From Pyxidicoccus caerfyrddinensis (GTDB lineage: Bacteria > Myxococcota > Myxococcia > Myxococcales > Myxococcaceae), in assembly GCF_010894405.1 (NCBI RefSeq), contig NZ_JAAIYA010000007.1, forward strand, positions 310,001 through 374,000: a stretch of DNA of 64,000 nucleotides, written 5' to 3'. The translations under genes and the position numbers were made by a program. A model generated the notes under the pieces. The model did no database searches and had not been told where the DNA came from. It was given only the letters and a program-made list of their open reading frames with translations. Position 1 is the stretch's first letter, and the number at the start of each line of letters is the position of its first letter. Shown here piece after piece: positions 36,031 through 44,103 of this stretch.

Positions 36031-38511
36031 TTACTCCGTGCGGCCCCCGGCCTCCGCCGTCGCGGGCGGTACCGGCTCCAGCGTCACCTCCAGCCGGAAG
36101 CTGCCGAGGTCCGCCGGGTACTCCTGGAACATGACGAGGAAGGGCACCTTCGCGCCGGGCGCCACGGGGGTGGCCGCCGCGTCCATGCGCTGGCTCAGCG
36201 CCGTGGCCGCCTCCGAGTTGCCCACGGCGTGGAGCTCCTCGGGCGTGGGCACCGCGCCTGCGAGCGCCTCCGCGGAGCGCACGCGCTGGTTGCCGTCATA
36301 CAGCGCGGCGCGCACGCGGATGCGGGTGGCGGTGCCGGTGCGGTTCTCCGCCTCGCCCCGGACGAAGAAGAGCGGCCGGCCGGACTGCGTCTCGTAGAGG
36401 GCGTTCGTCACGTCCACGGCCACGAGCGGCCGGGACGCGGGGACGACGAGCGTGCGCAGGCGGTCCGGGGAGAGCACGGACAGGTCCACGCGGCCCTCGC
36501 GCAGGTAGACGCGGCCCACGGCGGCGAAGGCCACCACCAGCACGGCGGCCACGACGAGGTTGGCGAGCAGCGCGGTGGCCTTGCGGGCGCGGCTCGGAGG
36601 CCGGCTCTGCGGAATGCCCACGTCCTCGGGCCGGGCGGTGGGCCGGGCCACGGTGACGGCGGGCGAGGCCGGCACGGTGCCCACGTCGAGCACCTCGACG
36701 GAGCCCGCGCCGGGGGCGCCGACCTTGCCGAGGGTGACGCTGAACTCCTGGGCCTCCGCCACCGGGGGCACGTCCCCCAACAGCGAGCCCCCGCCGGACT
36801 CGGACAGGGAGGCGAGGTCCTCCAGGCCGTCATCGTGCGGAGGCGGCGCCCCGAGCAGCGCGGCGCGGCCGGTGTCGGTGGGCTGCACGCCGGCCTGCTC
36901 GCCGAACGGGTCCACGTCCGAGGAGAGGTTGAACAAGTCACTGGCGCTCGAGGCGGGCCGCGGGGGCGGAGCGGGAGCCCTGGCCGGCGGTGCCGCCACG
37001 GGAGCGGGCGCGGCGGCCCTCGCGGGCGACGCGGCGGAAGGCGCGCCTCGAGCACCGCCGAGGTCGATGGACGCGAACGGGTCCTCTCCCGGGGGCGCGG
37101 TCAGGGACGCGGGAGCCGGGTGCGCAGCGGTGACGGTGGCGTCATCGACGTCGATGGAGCCGAACGGGTCCGCGCCCGAGGGCGCGGTCAGGGACGCCGG
37201 AGCCGGATGCGCGGCGGTGACGGTGGCGTCATCGACGTCGATGGAGCCGAACGGGTCCTCGCCAGCGGGAGCCGGCAGGGGGGCAAGCGCGGCGGGCCGC
37301 ACATCGGTGACGGTGGCGTCGTCGATGTCGATGGAGCCGAACGGGTCCTCTCCCGGGAAGGAGGCGGCGGGAGGAGCCCCCGAGGGCGCCGGTCGCACCG
37401 GGCCCAGCGCCACCGCCCCCGTGGGAGCGGAGGCCGGAGGGGCCGCGGCCCGGCGAAGCGCCTCGGCGGGAGCCGTGGGCGAGGGCCGCGGGGCCTGAGC
37501 ACCGGCGGGTCTCGCGGCCGCGGGGGCCTTGGGTGCGGGCAGCAGGTCGAACGCCCCGGCAGGCACGGGCAGCGCGGAATCGCCAGGAGCCCCGAGGAGG
37601 TCGGCGAACGGGTCATCGCCCCCCAGAGGGAAGGGAGGCGGCGGCACGGCGGCGCCGGGAGCGGTGCCCCTGCGTGCATTCTCCGGAGGCCCACCGGCCG
37701 GGCCCACCGCCGCCGGAGGAGCGCCAGGCTCCGGAGGTGGCCGGCTTCCCGGCCCCCCGCGCGCGGCCATGGGCGCCTGGGCGCCCCCCTTCGGCGGACC
37801 GAACATCGTCACCGGAGCAGGAATGGCCGGGCCCGCGGCAGCGGCGGGCGCCGCACGCCCCGGACTCGAGCCAGGGGGAGGCGGAGGCGACGCGCTCCTC
37901 GCCCCGGCCACGCCCGGCAGCGGCACGGCTCCGGAAGTCGCACCCGGCAGCGGCACGGCCCCATCCGACAGGTAGGGAAGTGCCTCCGACGGGGGCACCG
38001 CGCTCCCATACAGCCCCGTCGGGGACCGGCCCGGAGCACCTGGCCCTCCCGTGGGGGCGGGCAGCGGCACGGCCATCCCCGGCCCTTCGGGCTCGGACAA
38101 ATCGAACGGAGTCGCCGCGGGACGGGCGGCGGGAGGCAGCGGCATCGGGCCGATACGGGTCGGCTCCTGGAAGACGCCGGCCTCCGTGTCGATGTCGCCG
38201 TCCACGCTGTTCCACGGCGTGGAGGGCGGACGGGCAGGTGAGCCCCGGGTGGCCTCCACGCCCTGCGCGAAGTACCCCGGCTTCGTTATCTCCACATGCT
38301 GGGGGTCGGGAGCGACCCCGAACTCGGCGAACGGGTCCGCCTGCCCCGTCGGAGGGGGCGCAGGCGACGCACCCGTCCCGCCCGCGGCGGTCTCTCGGGT
38401 CACCCGGAAGGTGTTCTGACATTTGGTACAGCGGACCTTGACCCCCTTGTCCGTCACCTTCTCATCGGGGATCTTGAACCGCGTCTGGCACCGCTCGCAC
38501 TTGACGATCAT
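36031..38511 (-). CDS. MJ0042-type zinc-ribbon membrane protein with repeated DPF motifs
   Basis: An 826-residue protein. The N-terminus (1-40) is an MJ0042/zinc_ribbon_4 domain with Cys5, Cys8, Cys28 and Cys31. Residues about 45-640 are a disordered Pro/Ala/Gly region holding seven Asp-Pro-Phe motifs, four of them in tandem 29-30-residue repeats (DPFGSIDVDDATVT type). A membrane span lies at about 645-668, and the C-terminal ~150 residues are a DUF3426-like periplasmic beta domain. Cytosolic zinc ribbon and motif arm, with a periplasmic tail, suggests a scaffold linking cytosol and envelope; M. xanthus uses a related zinc-ribbon plus membrane-span plan in GltJ, but the other GltJ domains are absent here. 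Confidence 0.75.
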   Translation of the reverse strand: MIVKCERCQTRFKIPDEKVTDKGVKVRCTKCQNTFRVTRETAAGGTGASPAPPPTGQADPFAEFGVAPDPQHVEITKPGYFAQGVEATRGSPARPPSTPWNSVDGDIDTEAGVFQEPTRIGPMPLPPAARPAATPFDLSEPEGPGMAVPLPAPTGGPGAPGRSPTGLYGSAVPPSEALPYLSDGAVPLPGATSGAVPLPGVAGARSASPPPPPGSSPGRAAPAAAAGPAIPAPVTMFGPPKGGAQAPMAARGGPGSRPPPEPGAPPAAVGPAGGPPENARRGTAPGAAVPPPPFPLGGDDPFADLLGAPGDSALPVPAGAFDLLPAPKAPAAARPAGAQAPRPSPTAPAEALRRAAAPPASAPTGAVALGPVRPAPSGAPPAASFPGEDPFGSIDIDDATVTDVRPAALAPLPAPAGEDPFGSIDVDDATVTAAHPAPASLTAPSGADPFGSIDVDDATVTAAHPAPASLTAPPGEDPFASIDLGGARGAPSAASPARAAAPAPVAAPPARAPAPPPRPASSASDLFNLSSDVDPFGEQAGVQPTDTGRAALLGAPPPHDDGLEDLASLSESGGGSLLGDVPPVAEAQEFSVTLGKVGAPGAGSVEVLDVGTVPASPAVTVARPTARPEDVGIPQSRPPSRARKATALLANLVVAAVLVVAFAAVGRVYLREGRVDLSVLSPDRLRTLVVPASRPLVAVDVTNALYETQSGRPLFFVRGEAENRTGTATRIRVRAALYDGNQRVRSAEALAGAVPTPEELHAVGNSEAATALSQRMDAAATPVAPGAKVPFLVMFQEYPADLGSFRLEVTLEPVPPATAEAGGRTE
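37064..37348. repeat. Four tandem ~87-bp coding repeats
   Basis: Copies of TCGATGGAGCCGAACGGGTC (or close variants) begin at 37064, 37151, 37238 and 37328, giving periods of 87, 87 and 90 bp. They encode repeated DPFGSID-type modules on the minus strand, and the variation is mainly synonymous or conservative. Confidence 0.85.
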
Positions 38512-38677
38512 TCAGCAGGCCCGGCTGGGAGCGCGAGTATAGGGGCAGTAGGCGGACACGGCGAGCCGGGTTCTCGTTGCTTGCTCGCTATCAACCCCTC
38601 TGCTACGAGGTTCGCCCCTGCGAGACTCAGGCGGGGCACGTGGCTTGGAGTCGAGCCCAAAAGGGGCGGAGAGACAC

Positions 38678-39337
38678 ATGAGCGAGGCCGAGCAAGCAGG
38701 CGCTCCGAGCAAGGAGCCCAAGATCATCAAGCGGTACACGAACCGGAAACTCTACGACACCGTGGAGAGCCGGTACGTCACCCTGGATGAGATCGCCGCG
38801 ATGATCAAGGAGGGCACCGAGGTACGGATTGTCGACAATCGTACCAAGGAGGACCTGACCTCGGTCACGCTCGCGCAGATCATCTTCGAGGAGGAGAAGA
38901 AGAAGAACCAGATGCCGCTGTCGGTGCTGCGGGAGATCATCCGCCACCCCGGCGAGTCCATCTCCGGCTTCATCCAGAAGGAAGTCACGCCGCGCGTGGC
39001 CTCCATCCGTGAAGAGGCCGAGTCCCGCCTCGACAAGCTCCTGCGCCGCGACGAGACCACCGGCAAGACGGACGCCCCCGCCGCCGAGGAGCCCGCCGCC
39101 GCAGCCGCCGCCCCCGACACCGCGGGCGCCGCCGGCCTCAACCCCGCCGACCTGCTCAAGGCCAGCCAGCGCGCCTTCGAGGACTGGCAGCGGAAGATCG
39201 ACGAGCGCGTGAAGCACGTCGTCGAGAACCTCACCGGCAACCTCCCCGCCCTGGGCCGCGACATGGCGTCGCTCACCCAGCGTCTGGAGGAGCTGGAGAA
39301 GAAGCTCGAGCAGGTCGAGCAGCAGAAGAAGCAGTAG
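38678..39337 (+). CDS. PhaR-like polyhydroxyalkanoate accumulation regulator
   Basis: A 219-residue protein. Residues 15-80 are the PHB/PHA accumulation regulator DNA-binding domain (IIKRYTNRKLYDTVESRYVT, then EIAAMIKEGTEVRIVDN). Next come an Ala-rich linker and a long C-terminal helix (QKIDERVK to KKLEQVEQQ) that looks phasin-like. PhaR proteins repress phasin genes and bind PHA granules. The ATG at 38678 has GGAGAG just upstream; the earlier in-frame ATG at 38645 lacks one. It faces a phasin-like/ParA operon across a 38-bp convergent gap. Confidence 0.85.
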   Translation: MSEAEQAGAPSKEPKIIKRYTNRKLYDTVESRYVTLDEIAAMIKEGTEVRIVDNRTKEDLTSVTLAQIIFEEEKKKNQMPLSVLREIIRHPGESISGFIQKEVTPRVASIREEAESRLDKLLRRDETTGKTDAPAAEEPAAAAAAPDTAGAAGLNPADLLKASQRAFEDWQRKIDERVKHVVENLTGNLPALGRDMASLTQRLEELEKKLEQVEQQKKQ

Positions 39338-39375
39338 CCGTCCCCAGGGGCGTGAGCCGCTTTCGCGGCCGCGCC

Positions 39376-40179
39376 CTACGCCACCTTCGGCGTCCGCCCC
39401 TTCTTCCGGGGGGCGGGCCCGCCGTGGAGCTCGGCTGCGATGGCCGCGAGCATGCGGGCCCCCCGGCTCTTCGGCGCGTACTCCCAGATGGTCTTCCCGT
39501 GGCTCTGGGCCTCGTCCACCTTGACGTCGTAGCCCAGCGGCGTGGCCGCCAGCGCGTCCGGGAAGTAGGCCTTCAGCCGCTCCAGGATGGCCGTGGCCAG
39601 CGCCGTCTTCCGGTACAGCGTGGGCACCACCTTGGTGACGCGCAGCTCGGGCCTCCCCTCCGCCTCGCCCACCTGCCGCACGGTGTCCGCCACCTCCGCG
39701 CAGCCGTCCAGCGCCAGGTACGTCAGCGCCACCGGCACCACCACCTCCGTGGAGGCCACCAGGATGTTGCGCGTGGTGAGCCCCATGGACGGCGGCGCGT
39801 CGAAGACGATGGCGTCGTAGCCGGCGTCCTCCGCCGCGCGCAGCCGGTCCGCCAGCCGGTGCGCCCGGCGCGCGTCCCCGGCCACCACCACCGGGAAGTC
39901 CGCCATCTCCTTGTACGCGGGCAGCACGTCCAGGCCCTCCACCGCCGAGCGCTGAACCACGTCCCCGAGTCGCACCGCCTCGTCCGTCAGCAGATGGAAG
40001 ACGTTGCGCGGCAGCGTGCGCACGTCCACGCCCAGCACCTTGCCCGCGTGGCCCTGCGTGTCCAGGTCCACCAGCAGCACGCGCAGGCCCTTCTCTCGCG
40101 CGAGCCACGCGGCGGTGTTCACCGCCAGCGTCGTCTTGCAGGTGCCGCCCTTCTCGTTGATGAAGGCGATGCGCCGCAT
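39376..40179 (-). CDS. ParA-family partitioning ATPase
   Basis: A 267-residue ParA/MinD-superfamily ATPase. The deviant Walker A is KGGTCKTT with signature Lys10 and Lys15, Walker A' is VLLVDLDTQGH, and Walker B is IVFDAPPS. Such ATPases position chromosomes, plasmids or protein cargo by forming nucleoid gradients. No ParB or parS is nearby, and the gene is co-transcribed 14 bp behind a phasin-like gene, which favours a cargo-positioning role over chromosome segregation. The C-terminal tail is basic, possibly for non-specific DNA binding. Confidence 0.88.
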   Translation of the reverse strand: MRRIAFINEKGGTCKTTLAVNTAAWLAREKGLRVLLVDLDTQGHAGKVLGVDVRTLPRNVFHLLTDEAVRLGDVVQRSAVEGLDVLPAYKEMADFPVVVAGDARRAHRLADRLRAAEDAGYDAIVFDAPPSMGLTTRNILVASTEVVVPVALTYLALDGCAEVADTVRQVGEAEGRPELRVTKVVPTLYRKTALATAILERLKAYFPDALAATPLGYDVKVDEAQSHGKTIWEYAPKSRGARMLAAIAAELHGGPAPRKKGRTPKVA

Positions 40180-40193
40180 GGCCTTGGGCGCGA

Positions 40194-40502
40194 CTACTTC
40201 TTCGAGGAGGACTTCGCCGCCACCAGCGTGTCCACCTTGCCCTCGACCGAGGCCAGCATCCGCTCCAGGTCGTCCACCTTCGAGCGCAGCTGCTCCAGGT
40301 CCGCCGTGGACGGCAGGTTCATGGCCGACAGCGCCGTGCGCAGCGTGCTGTCCAGCGTGCCCTTCGCGGCCAGCGAGCGGGCCACCAGCGTCTGCACCGT
40401 CGCCACGAACTTCTCGTTCGAGAGCAGCTGCTGCGCCAGCTTGCCAATCCGCTCCTCGCCCGTCTCCACCAGCTTCTTCATCACCGGGTTGTTCTTGAGC
40501 AT
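40194..40502 (-). CDS. Phasin-like granule-associated small protein
   Basis: A 102-residue all-helical protein. The C-terminal half (LPSTADLEQLRSKVDDLERM, then LASVEGKVDTL) follows the poly(hydroxyalkanoate) granule-associated pattern, a turn with Pro followed by an amphipathic coiled coil. The N-terminal part is helical and basic. It is the first gene of the operon with parA. Phasins coat hydrophobic storage granules. Assignment rests on the short motif and on the PhaR-like neighbour. Confidence 0.6.
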   Translation of the reverse strand: MLKNNPVMKKLVETGEERIGKLAQQLLSNEKFVATVQTLVARSLAAKGTLDSTLRTALSAMNLPSTADLEQLRSKVDDLERMLASVEGKVDTLVAAKSSSKK

Positions 40503-40565
40503 GGGAAGCGCGTCCTCGCGCGCGAGGCCTGCACGGCCTTCAGGAAGTCAGGAAAAAGACGCCGC

Positions 40566-40595
40566 ACTCTGCGAGTTGCCAACGCGACGTGTCAA
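40566..40595 (-). promoter_or_regulatory. Possible promoter of the phasin-like/parA operon
   Basis: On the minus strand a perfect TTGACA (40595-40590) is followed after 18 bp by CAGAGT (40571-40566). The -10 match is weak; the start codon is 64 bp downstream. Confidence 0.35.
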
Positions 40596-40623
40596 GCAGC
40601 GCAACAGAACGCGGCCAAACGCG

Positions 40624-40652
40624 TTGACTCCTGGAGACACGATTCCTACGGT
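40624..40652 (+). promoter_or_regulatory. Possible promoter of the ArsA-like gene pair
   Basis: TTGACT at 40624-40629, a 17-bp spacer and TACGGT at 40647-40652, only 15 bp before the ATG at 40668, so the transcript would have a very short leader. Confidence 0.4.
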
Positions 40653-40667
40653 TCGCCGCTCTCTTTT

Positions 40668-41582
40668 ATGGCCGGACTACTCGACAAGCGTCTGTGGATC
40701 GTCTCCGGCAAGGGCGGAGTCGGCAAGAGCACCATTGCCGCGGCCCTCGCCCTGGCCTCCGCGCGCGCGGGGCGCAAGACGCTGGTGTGCGAGGTGAATA
40801 CGCAGGAGCGCGTCAGCCGCTTCCTCGAGCGCCCGGCAGCCGGCCCGGAAGTCACGCTGCTGGAGGACAACCTCTGGGCGGTGGACGTGCGCCCCCAGGA
40901 GGCCATGCGCGAGTACGGCCTCATGGTGCTGCGCTTCGAGGCCCTCTACAAAACCGTCTTCGAGAACCGGCTGGTGCGCTACTTCCTGCGCTTCATCCCT
41001 TCCCTGCAGGAGCTCGTGCTGCTGGGGAAGATCATGTTCCACCTGCAGGAGAAGGGGCCGGACGGCCGCCCGCGCTTCGACACCATCGTCATGGACGCGC
41101 CGGCCACGGGGCACGCCATCTCCTTCCTCAGCGTGCCGCAGGTGCTGGTGCAGACGGTGCCCCCGGGGCCCATGTCCCGCGAGGCGCAGAAGATGAGGGA
41201 TTTGCTGGTGGACCCGGCGGTGACGGCGATGGTGCTGGTGGCGCTGCCGGAGGAGATGCCGGTGAACGAGGCGCTGGAGCTGCACGCGGCGCTGCGTGAC
41301 AAGGTGAACATCCGCACGCACTCGGCGGTGCTCAACCAGGCCTTCCCGGAGCGCTTCACGGAGGCGGACCTGGAGGCGCTGCTCGGTCACCCGGAGCTGC
41401 ACGCGGTGGCCAAGGCGCACCATGACCGGGCGGCGCAGGCGGTGCTCGCGGGGACGAAGCTGGAGCGCAACCTGCACGCTCCGCTCTTCACGGTGCCGCG
41501 GCTCTTCACACCCGAGTTCGGACGCGATGCGATTGAACAGGTCATGGGGCATCTCGAACCGATGGTGACGGGGGAGACGTGA
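40668..41582 (+). CDS. ArsA/Get3-family ATPase, first of a pair
   Basis: A 304-residue P-loop ATPase. The deviant Walker A SGKGGVGKST is intact with signature Lys15, and IVMDAPATGH is the switch II region of the ArsA/Get3 family. Arsenite-pump partners (arsB, arsR, arsC) are absent, and the gene overlaps a second ArsA-like gene by 4 bp. Adjacent ArsA pairs also occur in actinobacteria, where Rv3679-Rv3680 form a Get3-like complex. It is therefore more likely a client-binding or targeting ATPase than an arsenite pump motor. Confidence 0.88.
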   Translation: MAGLLDKRLWIVSGKGGVGKSTIAAALALASARAGRKTLVCEVNTQERVSRFLERPAAGPEVTLLEDNLWAVDVRPQEAMREYGLMVLRFEALYKTVFENRLVRYFLRFIPSLQELVLLGKIMFHLQEKGPDGRPRFDTIVMDAPATGHAISFLSVPQVLVQTVPPGPMSREAQKMRDLLVDPAVTAMVLVALPEEMPVNEALELHAALRDKVNIRTHSAVLNQAFPERFTEADLEALLGHPELHAVAKAHHDRAAQAVLAGTKLERNLHAPLFTVPRLFTPEFGRDAIEQVMGHLEPMVTGET

Positions 41583-42694
41583 GCACGACGGCCCTGGCGT
41601 CCGCGCTCGCGGGCAAGCGCGTCCTCATCTGCGTGGGTTCGGGAGGCGTGGGAAAGACGACGGCGGCGGCCTCGCTGGCCCTGCGCGCCGCGGTGGACGG
41701 GCGCACCAGCCTGGTGTGCACCATCGACCCGGCGAAGCGGCTGGCCAACTCGCTGGGCCTCACCGGACTGGGCAACACGGAGACGCAGGTGCCCGCCACC
41801 GCGTTGGAGCCGCTCGGCATCAAGGCCCGCGCACCGCTCTACGCGATGATGCTGGACATGAAGCAGACGTGGGACGACCTGATTACCCGCGTCGCCCCGC
41901 CGGACCAGCGCGAGCGCATCCTCTCCAACCGCTTCTACCAGTCGCTCTCCACGGCCCTGGCGGGCAGCCAGGAGTACATCTCCATGGAGAAGCTGTGGGA
42001 GCTGCGCCGCCGCAACTCCCACGAGCTCATCGTCCTGGACACGCCGCCCACCGCGCACGCGCTGGACTTCCTGGACGCGCCCAACCGGGTGCTGGACTTC
42101 CTGGACAACGAAGCCGCCAAGTGGCTGCTCGCCCCCGCGCTGAAGGCGGGCAAGCTGGGCATGTCGCTGTTCAACCGCAGCGGCTACGTCATGCGGGCGC
42201 TGGCGAAGTTCACCGGCACGGAGATGCTGCAGGAGCTGTCCAACTTCATGCTCGCCATCTCCTCCATGAACGAGGGCTTCCGCGAGCGGGCCCGCGGCGT
42301 GAGGGAGTTGCTGGAGGACCCGAGCACCGGCTTCGTGCTGGTGACGAGCCCCCACCCCGAGCGCATGGACGAGGCCATCCACTTCCACACGCTGCTGAAG
42401 CAGCACCGGATGGGCGTGGTGGCGCTGGTGGTCAACCGCGTGCACCCCATGCCCCCGGAGGCGCTGTGGGAGGACGCGGCCACGCTGACGCCCACCCGCC
42501 GCGCCAAGGTGGAGGAGACGCTGCGCGAGCTCCAGGTCCTGGCCGAGCAGGACGGGGCTGGCATCACCCAGCTCCAGGCTGCCTGCCCGGGCGTCCCCAT
42601 CATCCAGGTGCCCCGCTTCGAAATGGACGTGCACGACATCACCGCCCTCTGGCGCACCAGTCGCTACCTGCTGGGTGACGAGTCGCTTTCCTGA
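41579..42694 (+). CDS. ArsA/Get3-family ATPase, second of a pair
   Basis: A 371-residue paralogue with GTG start inside the previous stop. The P-loop reads CVGSGGVGKTT: the signature lysine that in ArsA/Get3 reaches across the dimer is replaced by Ser21, while the P-loop Lys26 stays. TIDPAKRLANSLG and LDTPPTAHALDFL are the usual adenine-sensing and switch II blocks. One intact and one altered subunit suggests an asymmetric heterodimer. A hydrophobic helical region (about 180-220) could be the client groove. No arsenic-resistance context. Confidence 0.88.
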   Translation: MSTTALASALAGKRVLICVGSGGVGKTTAAASLALRAAVDGRTSLVCTIDPAKRLANSLGLTGLGNTETQVPATALEPLGIKARAPLYAMMLDMKQTWDDLITRVAPPDQRERILSNRFYQSLSTALAGSQEYISMEKLWELRRRNSHELIVLDTPPTAHALDFLDAPNRVLDFLDNEAAKWLLAPALKAGKLGMSLFNRSGYVMRALAKFTGTEMLQELSNFMLAISSMNEGFRERARGVRELLEDPSTGFVLVTSPHPERMDEAIHFHTLLKQHRMGVVALVVNRVHPMPPEALWEDAATLTPTRRAKVEETLRELQVLAEQDGAGITQLQAACPGVPIIQVPRFEMDVHDITALWRTSRYLLGDESLS

Positions 42695-42882
42695 CGGAAG
42701 CGGCCTGCCCGGAGCCCGGTTCGGCCTCGGTGCCCTTCCCGTCCGGAGGGCAGGCGACCGGGGAGGCGCGGGCGGCGGGGGCGCATTAAGCTGGGCGCGC
42801 CCACCGCGGGTGGTGGGAACTCCCCGGGCCTCCGCGATGTCGGGGAGTAGGGCCGGTCCTCCGGCCCAGGAGGACGCACTTC

Positions 42883-44049
42883 GTGATTGGCAGAGAGCGG
42901 GCGCACATGTCGGTCAGTCGGTGGTGGTGGCTCGCGGCGCTGGGGCTGGCGGTGTCCGGGTGCCGGACGACGGGTTCCGCGGCGCGGGCCGACGGGCAGG
43001 AGACTCCGCCCAGGCAGGAGCTCCAGTTCGACGCGGTGACGGTGACGGCGGACCTGGAGCTGGACAAGCTCAACGACGAGGAGCTCTTCGCGGGCGGCAC
43101 CTCGGCCTTCGCGGCCAATGACTTCAAGCAGGCGGCGCGCTACTTCGGCCGGCTCGCGGACTTCCACCCGGACAGCAAGCACCGCCGCGCGGCCCTCTAC
43201 AACGCGGGCCTGGCCCACCAGCGCCTCAAGGAGTGGGAGGAGGCCGGGCACCGCTTCTCCGAGCTGTCGGACCCCGCGAAGGGCACGGGCGACGCGCTCG
43301 ACGCCGCCTTCCGCGTGGCGGAGACGCAGTACCACCTGGAGCGCTTCGACGACGCCGTCGCCCTGCTGGGCGTCATCGCCGAGCGGCAGGACCTCCCCCT
43401 CAACCGCCGGCTGGAGGCCCAGGTGCAGCAGGGCATCTGCCAGCTGGAGGCCGGCCGCTCCGAAGAGGCGGAGAAGACGCTGCGCAAGTCGCTCTCCACC
43501 TACGACGGCCTGGCCGACAAGGACGAGGTGGACGACTACTTCCCCGCGCAGGCGCACTTTTTCATCGGGGAAATCTACCGGCTGCACTACGACGACGTGA
43601 AGCTGGACGCCACCCGGGGCAGCGACAAGCTCGCCGAGGACCTCAACTACAAGGCGGAGCTGCTGCTCTCCGCGCAGGGCCACTACCTGCGCTCCATCCG
43701 CGTGGGCAACGGCTACTGGGCCACCGCCGCGGGCGCGCAGATTGGCGCCCTCTACGAGAATCTCTACGAGCACATGGTGAACTCGCCCGCGCCCGCCGAG
43801 CTCGACGCCAGCGAGGCCCAGGTCTACCGCCAGGAGCTGCGGAAGAAGATTCGCGTGCTGCTCACCAAGTCCATCAACATCTACGAGCGCACCCTGGAGA
43901 CGGCCGAGCGCATCGGCTCGCAGAGCACCTTCGTGGACCGCACCCGCGAGAGCCTCGCCAAGGTGAAGGCCCTGCTGCTGGCGGACGCGGAAGCCGAGCC
44001 CGACTCCACGTCCACGCCGCCCTCGGCGGACGCCGAGCCTCACTCGTGA
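42883..44049 (+). CDS. TPR lipoprotein
   Basis: A 388-residue lipoprotein. The GTG at 42883 has AGGAGG at 42868-42873, so I prefer it over the ATG at 42907. The signal peptide ends LAVSGC with lipidated Cys27. Residues about 65-230 hold TPR-like hairpins (EELFAGGTSAFAANDFKQAA, then FGRLADFHPDS) resembling BamD/YbgF-type outer-membrane assembly factors; the C-terminal part is helical with a Ser/Pro-rich end. Gliding-motility lipoproteins of myxobacteria have a similar plan, but the neighbourhood gives no support for that. Function unknown. Confidence 0.75.
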   Translation: MIGRERAHMSVSRWWWLAALGLAVSGCRTTGSAARADGQETPPRQELQFDAVTVTADLELDKLNDEELFAGGTSAFAANDFKQAARYFGRLADFHPDSKHRRAALYNAGLAHQRLKEWEEAGHRFSELSDPAKGTGDALDAAFRVAETQYHLERFDDAVALLGVIAERQDLPLNRRLEAQVQQGICQLEAGRSEEAEKTLRKSLSTYDGLADKDEVDDYFPAQAHFFIGEIYRLHYDDVKLDATRGSDKLAEDLNYKAELLLSAQGHYLRSIRVGNGYWATAAGAQIGALYENLYEHMVNSPAPAELDASEAQVYRQELRKKIRVLLTKSINIYERTLETAERIGSQSTFVDRTRESLAKVKALLLADAEAEPDSTSTPPSADAEPHS

Positions 44050-44103
44050 GTCCCGGCCCCGGCTGGGCAGCCGGGGCCCGTGCGGCGTAGCCTGGGGCGC
44101 CCC

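Noticed and set aside
37064-37348. CRISPR-like repeats
   Set aside because: The repeats are 87-90 bp, contiguous and in frame within a coding sequence; they have no unique spacers.
36031-38511. Zinc-ribbon protein as the gliding protein GltJ
   Set aside because: It shares the zinc ribbon and a single membrane span, but no GYF or TonB-like domain was seen and the neighbours are not glt genes.
40668-42694. Arsenic resistance operon
   Set aside because: ArsA-like ATPases are present, but arsB, arsC, arsD and arsR are absent and a metal-binding cysteine triad was not seen.
42883-44049. TPR lipoprotein as the gliding-motility protein AglT/GltE
   Set aside because: Size and plan are similar, but no other agl/glt gene is nearby and TPR lipoproteins are common.
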